Translations under genes and position numbers: made by a program
In this document: positions 26,575-34,328 of the stretch, in pieces
How positions within the stretch are numbered: the first letter of the stretch is position 1
How the letters are laid out: every line of letters starts with the position of its first letter
The notes under the pieces: generated by a model
Told to the model about the DNA's origin: nothing
Database searches by the model: none
What the model saw: only the letters and a program-made list of their open reading frames with translations
Assembly (NCBI GenBank): GCA_018830105.1
Contig: JAHJTC010000024.1
Location: 1-64,000 of the forward strand
Direction: 5' to 3'
Length of the DNA stretch: 64,000 nucleotides
Origin: Bacteroidota bacterium
GTDB taxonomy: Bacteria > Bacteroidota > Bacteroidia > Bacteroidales > F082

Positions 26575-28542
26575 TCAATACAAATCAGGTTCTATATTGA
26601 TCTCGCGGGGATTAGTATCCGTCAATACTTTTAGTAATTCTTTGGTTTGCACAGGTTTGTAAAGCACATCATCCATTCCTTGCAGTTTGTATTCGTCGCT
26701 ACTTTTTTGCAATGCATCGGCAGTAAGCGCGATAATTCGGGGTTGTAATTCAGCCGGAACCCGCTGACGGATTAGTTTTGTGGCCTCTAAACCATTCATC
26801 ACTGGCATTTGAATATCCATCAAAACGAGATCATAAGTTTTTATCAGGATGGATTCCAGTGCTTGCTTTCCGTTTTCAACCAATCTGGGGCTGTAGCCAT
26901 AGCGGCTAAGAACGCCTAAAATGATTTTCTGATTGATGGCATTATCTTCAGCAACAAGTATTTCGATTGGGTGATATTCTGCCATATGTTCATCTGCCTG
27001 AGGAAGATGATCCCGGCGATTTAAAATATCTGCCTTGCTGTTAAGCACTGCATCTATGGTTTCAAAAAGCTCATCAACGAAAATCGGCTGGAGTAAAATT
27101 ACCGTATCTTTCCTGATAACAATCAGTTGATCATTCACATTTTCACGATCTTTAACCAAAATGTGAGCAACTTCATGCTTGCTGCGAACGCTGTCAATGA
27201 GTTTCAGGTCGAGTTTTAAGTTCGATCTGAGATCAGTAATCAACAAGTCGTACGCTTCCAGTTCATTGCCAAACACAGGCATATCCTGTTCTTCGCGCTG
27301 TATTTTCAACGCTGCTCCCCAGAAAGTACAATATGCTTTCAACAGTTCGTCATGCAATTGGTTGTGCGTTATATAAAGAATTTTCTTGTCCTTAAACGCA
27401 TTTAATTGCCTTGAAACCGGCTGTTTTTCAACCTGAATAAGTGGCAAAATCACCGTGAAAGTTGTTCCCTTCTCAAGCACCGACTCTACTTTAATCTGTC
27501 CTTTCATGCGCTTTACAAGGTGATCGCAGATCGACAAGCCAAGGCCAACGCCTTTTATCTGCGCTGCATCGTGCTCTTCACCCTTCACATAAGGTTTAAA
27601 AAGCTGTGGAATCACTTCTTCTTTTATGCCTTGCCCTGTATCTTCTACTTCAAAATGTATAACAGCGCCCTGCTCTGTTTCATCCTGAAAAACATACACT
27701 TTAACAAATCCGGTATCGGTAAATTTGATGGCATTTTCCACCAGGTTCATCATCACCTGTCGCAGGCGGAGATCGTCACCGGTAATTATTTTTGGGAGCT
27801 CCGGGCTGATATGGAGCAGCAGATTCAGCTTCTTTTCAAGGGCTTGTGGCAGTACCGATTCTATCACCTCCTGCATGCTTTGATGCAAAGAAAAAGGCCG
27901 GGCATGAATCTTAACTTTTCCCGATTCAATTTTTGAGAAATCGAGCAAATCATTGAACAGGCTAACAAGCATATTCCCACTTTCTTTGATCAGCTGCAGA
28001 TAATAACGCTGTTTGCTGTTTAATTCCGAATCCCAAAGCATCTCTGTCATACCTATTACAGCATTCATCGGCGTTCTGATTTCATGACTCATTCTGGCCA
28101 ACAAACGGCTACTATATTCTCGTGCCTCCGCTTCCTTATCGTGATAATTGAGCAGCTCAATCCTTAAATTTCTCCGCGTAACAGCAGTCAGTACACATTT
28201 CCGCAAACTATATGCATCCAACTTCTCTTTTACGAAATAATCCTGCACTCCCTTGCTTATAAAAGCAATTGCTTTGCTTTCCTGGTTTTTATCACAGGAG
28301 AGAATGATAGCAATTTTTGGAAAACGATCAATGAGCTGCAAAATAAAATCTTCCTTACCCCAATTTGCCTCACAAGCAGATAAAATCACAACATCCGGCA
28401 ACTGCTCCGAAAGCTGTTGAATAATATCACCCGGCAGGTTTGGCGTTAATTGCTCGTAAGCAATATCCTCGTTGGCAGCATTTAGCTTTTTGTAATATTC
28501 TAAATCGTGAGGATTAGCAGAAACAGAAAGTACATGTATCAT
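26575..28542 (-). CDS. Soluble hybrid histidine kinase with degenerate receivers
   Basis: The 655-residue protein has no membrane segment. Order: an N-terminal receiver-like domain (1-125), HisKA with phospho-acceptor His153 in MSHEIRTP, HATPase_c (NLVENAIKF and GLGLSICDHL), a second receiver-like domain (~390-505), and a normal C-terminal receiver with Asp576 in LMDIQMP. In the first receiver the phosphorylatable Asp position is Ser55 (VVILSACE) and the usual DD pocket reads SAN. In the second, ITDLRS keeps an Asp but the conserved Lys of KP is Gln (LLQP). So only the last receiver looks competent. No output or partner regulator is adjacent. Confidence 0.87.
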   Translation of the reverse strand: MIHVLSVSANPHDLEYYKKLNAANEDIAYEQLTPNLPGDIIQQLSEQLPDVVILSACEANWGKEDFILQLIDRFPKIAIILSCDKNQESKAIAFISKGVQDYFVKEKLDAYSLRKCVLTAVTRRNLRIELLNYHDKEAEAREYSSRLLARMSHEIRTPMNAVIGMTEMLWDSELNSKQRYYLQLIKESGNMLVSLFNDLLDFSKIESGKVKIHARPFSLHQSMQEVIESVLPQALEKKLNLLLHISPELPKIITGDDLRLRQVMMNLVENAIKFTDTGFVKVYVFQDETEQGAVIHFEVEDTGQGIKEEVIPQLFKPYVKGEEHDAAQIKGVGLGLSICDHLVKRMKGQIKVESVLEKGTTFTVILPLIQVEKQPVSRQLNAFKDKKILYITHNQLHDELLKAYCTFWGAALKIQREEQDMPVFGNELEAYDLLITDLRSNLKLDLKLIDSVRSKHEVAHILVKDRENVNDQLIVIRKDTVILLQPIFVDELFETIDAVLNSKADILNRRDHLPQADEHMAEYHPIEILVAEDNAINQKIILGVLSRYGYSPRLVENGKQALESILIKTYDLVLMDIQMPVMNGLEATKLIRQRVPAELQPRIIALTADALQKSSDEYKLQGMDDVLYKPVQTKELLKVLTDTNPREINIEPDLY

Positions 28543-28620
28543 AAAACCCGATTTTGCAGCTAAATTACAATAAACTCTACAGGACTAAAAATTGAAGGCA
28601 GGGACTTTAGAATGATTTGT

Positions 28621-28628
28621 TACTTTTG
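28621..28628 (+). promoter_or_regulatory. Promoter -7 element for xseA
   Basis: TACTTTTG fits TAnnTTTG and lies 26 bases before the xseA ATG at 28655. A -33 element at normal spacing is not evident. Confidence 0.35.
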
Positions 28629-28654
28629 TTAGCCCTTGTAACCGAAAAATCAGT

Positions 28655-30067
28655 ATGCCAACAACAGTAAACAACAAGCAGGTATTTAGTTTGCTCGAAG
28701 TCACCGACAGCATTCGCAAAACGATAAATCAGCGTTACAACAGCCGCTATTGGGTAAAAGCGGAGATGAATAAGCTTAACCATTATCCCCGCTCGGGCCA
28801 TTGTTATCCGGATCTGCTACAAAAGGAAGCGGGTAAAATTGTTGCACAGATACGCGGCACTTTATGGAAAGACACTTTTGCACAAATTAACCAGGCTTTT
28901 TTGCAAGTCATGCAGGAGTCACTACGCGATGGTATTGGCATATTAATGCTCGTGAGCATCAAATTTGACCCCAATTACGGCCTCACCCTGCAAATACATG
29001 ATATTGATCCCACCTTCACACTGGGTGATCTGGAACGCGAAAAACAAGAAACAATCAGCAAACTTAAGGCCGAAGGAATTTTTGATCAAAATAAAAACAC
29101 CAGCATCCCCTTATTACCTAAAAGACTGGCAATCATATCGGTATCAACAAGTAAAGGCTATGCCGATTTTCTTAAAATTACGGAAGCACGCATGAATGGT
29201 TTCGCCTTGGAACACTATCTTTTTCCTTCGCTGCTTCAAGGCGAACAGGCTGTGAGTCAAATGCTAAAACGCTTAGAAGAAATTAGAAAAGTGGTCTCAC
29301 ATTTCGATTTGGTTGCCATCATCCGCGGCGGCGGTGGCGAGGTAGGCCTCTCGTCCTTTAATCATTACACGCTGGCCAAAACCATCGCCACCTTCCCTAT
29401 TCCGGTAATAACGGGCATCGGGCATGCAACCAATCAAACGGTTTGCGAAATGGTAGCTCATACCAATGCTGTTACACCATCGGATCTGGCCGATATAATT
29501 ATGGATCGTTTTGAAGCGTTCAGGGATAAGCTGACTGAAAACAGCCGAAAAATTGGTTACACACTGCGTTTTATCGCTGAACAGCAGCGGACGATTGAGC
29601 AGACAGCCCAGAAAATTCCTGTTTTGACAAAACGGATTCTATCTGCCAACAACAACTTTTTAAAACTAAGCTCGGAGCAGCTGCGCAAAACAACAATGCA
29701 CTTATGCGATCTGGAGAAAAACAAGCTTAAAAGTTACCAGTCTGACATTCAGATGATAAGCCGAACACTTTTCAAACAACAATGGGCTGCATTAAATCAT
29801 GCAAACAGTCAGCTGAAGCAAAATGCCGTGGTATTGATCAACCAAAAAGCATCGCAGCTCGAACTTGCCGATAAAACCATTCAGCTGCTCGATCCACAAC
29901 AAATCCTGAAAAGAGGTTTTAGCCTAAGTTTTCAGGATGGCAAGCTGCTGCAAAGTGCAGCGCAGGCAAATGCAGGCTCAACCCTGCAAACAGTGCTTAA
30001 AGACGGCACCCTTATCAGTACAATCACTTCAATAAAAAAAGCAAATGAACAAACCACAAAAACTTAA
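28655..30067 (+). CDS. xseA: Exodeoxyribonuclease VII large subunit
   Basis: The 470-residue protein begins with an OB-fold (VFSLLEVTDSIRKTI, YWVKAEMNKLN) and continues with the catalytic domain, which contains RLAIISVSTSKGYADF, VAIIRGGGGEVGLSSF and TGIGHATNQTVCEMVAHT. The C-terminal part is long coiled coil, as in E. coli XseA. With XseB it degrades single-stranded DNA from both ends. It starts after a promoter-like element and overlaps xseB by 23 bases. Its start lies 112 bases from the divergent histidine kinase gene. Confidence 0.93.
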   Translation: MPTTVNNKQVFSLLEVTDSIRKTINQRYNSRYWVKAEMNKLNHYPRSGHCYPDLLQKEAGKIVAQIRGTLWKDTFAQINQAFLQVMQESLRDGIGILMLVSIKFDPNYGLTLQIHDIDPTFTLGDLEREKQETISKLKAEGIFDQNKNTSIPLLPKRLAIISVSTSKGYADFLKITEARMNGFALEHYLFPSLLQGEQAVSQMLKRLEEIRKVVSHFDLVAIIRGGGGEVGLSSFNHYTLAKTIATFPIPVITGIGHATNQTVCEMVAHTNAVTPSDLADIIMDRFEAFRDKLTENSRKIGYTLRFIAEQQRTIEQTAQKIPVLTKRILSANNNFLKLSSEQLRKTTMHLCDLEKNKLKSYQSDIQMISRTLFKQQWAALNHANSQLKQNAVVLINQKASQLELADKTIQLLDPQQILKRGFSLSFQDGKLLQSAAQANAGSTLQTVLKDGTLISTITSIKKANEQTTKT

Positions 30068-30278
30068 TTACACAGCAGCTTACGAAGAGCTTCAACAGAT
30101 TGTAAACGAACTGGAACAGGGCGAAATATCCGTTGATTTGCTTTCAGAAAAAGTAAAGCGGGCATCGGAATTGATTGGGATTTGCAAGCATAAACTCTAT
30201 ACTACCGAGCTGGATGTGAAGCAGGTGCTAAAAACCCTCGATAACAATAAAAATGAGGAGATTAACGGGAATAGTTAA
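30045..30278 (+). CDS. xseB: Exodeoxyribonuclease VII small subunit
   Basis: The 77-residue protein shows the XseB helical hairpin, YEELQQIVNELEQGEIS followed by LSEKVKRASELIGIC. Small size and a two-helix coiled coil are normal for this subunit, several copies of which wrap the XseA helix. The 23-base overlap with xseA supports translational coupling and fixed stoichiometry. Confidence 0.9.
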   Translation: MNKPQKLNYTAAYEELQQIVNELEQGEISVDLLSEKVKRASELIGICKHKLYTTELDVKQVLKTLDNNKNEEINGNS

Positions 30279-30340
30279 GCTATGAAACCTGACATTTCTA
30301 AAAGAATAAACTGGCTATAAACTTGCTTAAAAAATGTATG

Positions 30341-31504
30341 CTAAGCTTGTGGCTGATCTTTGTTTTTAGCTGTCTTCATGGCTTTATAACTCCCCCCAAA
30401 GATATCGAAGCGTGCAAAACGACATTCGAGTGGCCCGTTAAATACGGTATATTTCTTTGAAGGCTTTAGACCAACCATTTTCAAAGCCCTTTGGTCACTA
30501 CTGATTACCCAAGCCTGATAGCCTTTGAAGCCTTGTTTCAGGCTGTCGCCAATAAGCTTATACAATGCCGTAAGGTCTTCCTCTTCAAGCCGTTCGCCAT
30601 AAGGCGGATTGATAAGTAATACGCCATTACCTTCGGGAGCGGTGAGCTCTTCCATCGGCTTTTTTATTAATTTTATGTCCTTATGCAAATGGGCATTGCG
30701 GATATTTTCGCGGGCAATATCTACAGCTTTTCCTGAACGGTCTGAGCCGATAATTTCTACTTCTATTTCACGGATCTGCTCATTGGCAGCGGCTTTCACT
30801 TCTTCCCACAACTTGCTGTCGAAATCGGGCCAGTTCATAAAAGCAAAATTCTCCCTAAAATAGGCCGGAGGGATATGCATGGCAAACATAGCTGCTTCGA
30901 TAGGAATAGTTCCGGAGCCACACATGGCATCAACAAACGGACTGTCGCCCTGCCAACCTGTAATCTTTATCAGTCCGGCTGCAAGTACTTCATTGATCGG
31001 TGCTTTGTCAACAGCGGTGCGATAACCCCTTTTGTGTAAAGATTCGCCTGAGCTATCCAATAAAATACTCACCTGATCACCGGCAATATACACACTGATT
31101 CTTAGATCGGGCTGATTGATATCAACGGAAGGCCGTGCGCCAAAACGATCACGAAACTGATCTACAATGGCATCTTTTACGCGCAATGCGGCATACTGAG
31201 AATGATTAAAGTAGGCGCCGCTAACTACGGCATCAATGGCAAATGTTTGTTCCAGCTTAAAGATTTCATGCCAATGAATCTTACTAACACCGTCGTACAA
31301 GGCGCTTTCATTATTAGCAACAAACTGATGTACCGGCTTCAAAACACGTAAAGCTGTTCGCAGGCAATAATTTGCTTTATACATCAGGGCTTTATCGCCC
31401 TGAAAGCTAACAGCACGCGTACGCAGCTGAATATCTGTTGCACCAAGGCTTTCGAGCTCTTCGGCCAAGAGGTTTTCTAACCCACTTACCGTTTTGGCGA
31501 TCAT
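30341..31504 (-). CDS. THUMP-domain RNA methyltransferase (RlmL/RlmK-like)
   Basis: The start at 31504 (MIAKTVSGLENLLAEELESLG) matches how family members begin; an ATG 16 codons upstream is also possible. The 387-residue protein has an N-terminal ferredoxin-like/THUMP region and a Rossmann methyltransferase domain with the SAM loop MCGSGTIPIEAA and the catalytic motif NPPYGERL, which marks N2-guanine or related RNA methylation. It is similar to the first half of E. coli RlmL, which modifies 23S rRNA G2445. A lone rRNA target is likely but not shown. It converges on xseB. Confidence 0.86.
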   Translation of the reverse strand: MIAKTVSGLENLLAEELESLGATDIQLRTRAVSFQGDKALMYKANYCLRTALRVLKPVHQFVANNESALYDGVSKIHWHEIFKLEQTFAIDAVVSGAYFNHSQYAALRVKDAIVDQFRDRFGARPSVDINQPDLRISVYIAGDQVSILLDSSGESLHKRGYRTAVDKAPINEVLAAGLIKITGWQGDSPFVDAMCGSGTIPIEAAMFAMHIPPAYFRENFAFMNWPDFDSKLWEEVKAAANEQIREIEVEIIGSDRSGKAVDIARENIRNAHLHKDIKLIKKPMEELTAPEGNGVLLINPPYGERLEEEDLTALYKLIGDSLKQGFKGYQAWVISSDQRALKMVGLKPSKKYTVFNGPLECRFARFDIFGGSYKAMKTAKNKDQPQA

Positions 31505-31673
31505 TGAAAATTGTTCAGAAATAGTATTCAAAATAAAGTTTTGTAGTTGCAAAAGTACGAAAGAAGTAGGAGCCGCCCGAAAAAATCAAAAATCTATTCT
31601 ATTGATAACAATTGTTGCGGAATAATTATATTTTTACCATTTTGAATTTGAACCACAAAACCCAACTTATCTT

Positions 31674-32000
31674 ATGACTATTAAAGAAGCTCAACAGCTT
31701 GTAGACGAATGGATTAACAAGGTTGGAGTACGCTATTTCAGTGAACTGACCAACACCGCCTTGCTGATGGAAGAAGTGGGCGAAGTGGCGCGTATCATGG
31801 CACGTCGGTATGGTGATCAGTCATTTAAAAAGTCAGATGAAGCTGTTGATCTGGCTGATGAGATGGCCGATGTGCTGTTTGTCTTAATTTGTCTGGCAAA
31901 CCAAACAGGTATCGATCTGACAAGCGCGCTTGAAAAAAATATGTTAAAAAAAAACAGCCGCGACAGCCAGCGGCACCGCGATAATCCCAAGTTATACTAA
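31674..32000 (+). CDS. MazG-like nucleotide pyrophosphohydrolase
   Basis: The 108-residue protein has the all-alpha NTP pyrophosphohydrolase signature: TALLMEEVGEVARIM (EExxE) and LADEMADVLFVL (ExxD). The length and C-terminal KNSRDSQRH are usual for small MazG-like proteins. These hydrolyse nucleoside triphosphates to monophosphates, often removing non-canonical or damaged nucleotides. The gene is divergent from the THUMP methyltransferase and well separated from the following ABC operon, so it appears to be transcribed alone. Confidence 0.88.
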   Translation: MTIKEAQQLVDEWINKVGVRYFSELTNTALLMEEVGEVARIMARRYGDQSFKKSDEAVDLADEMADVLFVLICLANQTGIDLTSALEKNMLKKNSRDSQRHRDNPKLY

Positions 32001-32146
32001 TTGTTCGTTAGCGAACGCAACTGTCCGAAAAATGTCACTTTCCAAAATATCCATTTCACCACTGATAACTTTAGTATTATGATAAAGAAAGGCTTATAAA
32101 AACAAGCATTATTTTTGTTTAACAATAAATACCAAACATAAAAAGC

Positions 32147-33628
32147 ATGCTGATCAACTCATTTTTAAGTCACCAATTCAAGAAAGCCAGGCGTTCAAGT
32201 ATCTGGCAAAAGAACATCGCACTCAATGTGCTTCTAATTTTTGTTGGCCTTGTTCTATTGGCAGAAGCCATCGGGCTCTCTATTTTGTTAGCTTTTAGCT
32301 GGCACGAGATAGTGTCTGAGGCAGAGGTGCTGTCAAGCTTTTTCAAAGTAAGCGCCTACTATTTTGTTGGATCTGCTGCCATCAGGTTTTTTATGCAGCA
32401 ATTGCCGGCCATGGAAATCATTCATTATCAAACGCTCCCTATCAAAAAAAAGCATCTGATTCATTTTATCCTGGTTAAAGGCAAGTTTAATTTCTTTGTT
32501 TTACTGAGTTTTATTTTATTTACGCCTTTCGCTTTCAAGCAAGTAGCTTATTACGAAGGCACCACAACTGCCTGGATTTGGTTGATCGGCATGATATTGA
32601 TCGATCTAATAATCAACTATTTTATTTTGTACATCAAAAAACAAATGGTGACGAATTTAAAAACGGTTACAATCATTTTAGTGTTTTTAGGTTTGCTGGT
32701 TGCAGGCGATATTTTAAAATGGTATAATTTCAGTGAGCTTTTTGCCCGGGCAGTAAGCGTCATGAATCATCAGCCCTTGCTTTGGACCATTCCCCTCGCA
32801 GTTTTTGCAGCTGTTTACCTGCTAAACTATAAGTTTTTGTACAATCGCTTGTATATAGAAGAAATCGGCAGCCAAAAAACAGATATTGCCAACGGAAGCC
32901 GTTTCGACTATCTGCGCAAATTTGGCCTTCTTGGCGAGGTTATTACACTGGACATCAAGCTTTTCACACGAAACAAACGGACCAAATCAATACTTTATCT
33001 TACGCCACTGTTTCTGGCTTATGGCCTGATATTTTATCCCAACGATGCCTACAGCAACGACAGTGGTTTTATGATTTTTATAGGTATTTTTATTACCGGT
33101 TTTCTGATGCTCAATTACCTTCAATACGCTTTTGCCTACGAAGGCAGTTATTTTGATTATTTAATCACTTCAGGCATCGATTTTCAGCAATATGTTAGAG
33201 CAAAAATGTTTTTAGCCACAACGGTTGTTGTTCTGGCCTACTTTTTGACAATCCCCTATTTGTATTTTGGAACCCAGATTTTATTCATCAATACAGCCAC
33301 AGCACTGTTTAATTTAGGCGTAGTGATCCCAATGGCACTCTATTTTGCCACTTACAACAAAAAAGCCATGACATTGAGTCGGGGAAGCGCGTTCAACTAC
33401 CAGGGTGTAAACGCAACACACTGGTTGATAATGTTGCCGGTATTTATTGTACCAACAATGATCTACCTGCCTTTCAAATGGCTTGGAAACCCTGATGGCG
33501 GTTTATTTGTACTGGGAGGAATAGGAATGATAGCATTGCCTTTCAGGCGATTTATCAGTAAAATGATCGTGAAAAACTTAAATGAAAAAAAATATATAAT
33601 GGCCGCTGGCTTCAGAGAAAAAAACTAA
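32147..33628 (+). CDS. DUF5687 ABC-exporter permease
   Basis: The 493-residue membrane protein has about 12 hydrophobic segments and no catalytic motif. It resembles the DUF5687 family, which in Bacteroidota is found beside an ABC ATPase, as here (the ATPase starts 4 bases after the stop). It is therefore inferred to be the transmembrane part of an exporter or mechanical-type ABC system. The substrate is unknown. The gene starts after a short gap with AT-rich leader and heads a three-gene operon. Confidence 0.75.
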   Translation: MLINSFLSHQFKKARRSSIWQKNIALNVLLIFVGLVLLAEAIGLSILLAFSWHEIVSEAEVLSSFFKVSAYYFVGSAAIRFFMQQLPAMEIIHYQTLPIKKKHLIHFILVKGKFNFFVLLSFILFTPFAFKQVAYYEGTTTAWIWLIGMILIDLIINYFILYIKKQMVTNLKTVTIILVFLGLLVAGDILKWYNFSELFARAVSVMNHQPLLWTIPLAVFAAVYLLNYKFLYNRLYIEEIGSQKTDIANGSRFDYLRKFGLLGEVITLDIKLFTRNKRTKSILYLTPLFLAYGLIFYPNDAYSNDSGFMIFIGIFITGFLMLNYLQYAFAYEGSYFDYLITSGIDFQQYVRAKMFLATTVVVLAYFLTIPYLYFGTQILFINTATALFNLGVVIPMALYFATYNKKAMTLSRGSAFNYQGVNATHWLIMLPVFIVPTMIYLPFKWLGNPDGGLFVLGGIGMIALPFRRFISKMIVKNLNEKKYIMAAGFREKN

Positions 33629-33632
33629 CATT

Positions 33633-34328
33633 ATGATAAAGATTCAAGATATTCAGAAATCATACAACAGCACATTAGTGCTCGATATCAAGGAGTTAAC
33701 CATTGAAAAAGGAATAAGTTTTGGCCTGGTAGGTAATAATGGCGCCGGAAAAACAACCTTATTCAGGCTGTTGCTCGACCTGATCAGGGCCAATAACGGC
33801 CAAATTAGTATTAATGGCGAAGATGTAGCCAAAACTGAAGCCTGGAAACAGATCACCGGCTCGTTTCTGGATCAGGGATTTCTGATCGATTTTTTAAGTC
33901 CGGAGGAATATTTCAGTTTTGTGGGCAAAGTAAGAGGTTTAAGCAAAGAAGATATTGAACTGTATTTGAATGAGTTGGAGGAATTTTTCAATGGAGAAAT
34001 TCTCGGCAGGAAAAAGCTTATCCGTAACCTCTCCATGGGAAACCAGCAAAAAATAGGTATTGCAGCAGCCATGATGGGTAATCCGGAAATTGTGGTGCTT
34101 GATGAACCTTTTAACAGCCTCGATCCTACCACACAAATCAGATTGGTGAAACTGATCAGAAAAATGCAGCAAACACAGCGCATCACTTTTCTCATTTCCA
34201 GTCATGACCTAAACCATATTACCGAAGTTTGTGAACGTATTGTAGTGCTTCACGAAGGTCGCGTTGCTCAGGATATCGTTACATCGGCTGACACACTCGA
34301 CAACTTGAAAGCCTATTTCGCGGTATGA
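33633..34328 (+). CDS. ABC transporter ATP-binding protein
   Basis: The 231-residue ATPase has Walker A GNNGAGKT at residues 34-41, the signature LSMGNQQK, Walker B VVLDEPFNSLDP and the switch histidine in SSHDLNH. This is one ABC half, so a dimer is expected. It lies 4 bases after the DUF5687 permease and overlaps the DUF5686 gene by 4 bases (ATGA), so the three are very probably one unit and one system. Confidence 0.92.
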   Translation: MIKIQDIQKSYNSTLVLDIKELTIEKGISFGLVGNNGAGKTTLFRLLLDLIRANNGQISINGEDVAKTEAWKQITGSFLDQGFLIDFLSPEEYFSFVGKVRGLSKEDIELYLNELEEFFNGEILGRKKLIRNLSMGNQQKIGIAAAMMGNPEIVVLDEPFNSLDPTTQIRLVKLIRKMQQTQRITFLISSHDLNHITEVCERIVVLHEGRVAQDIVTSADTLDNLKAYFAV

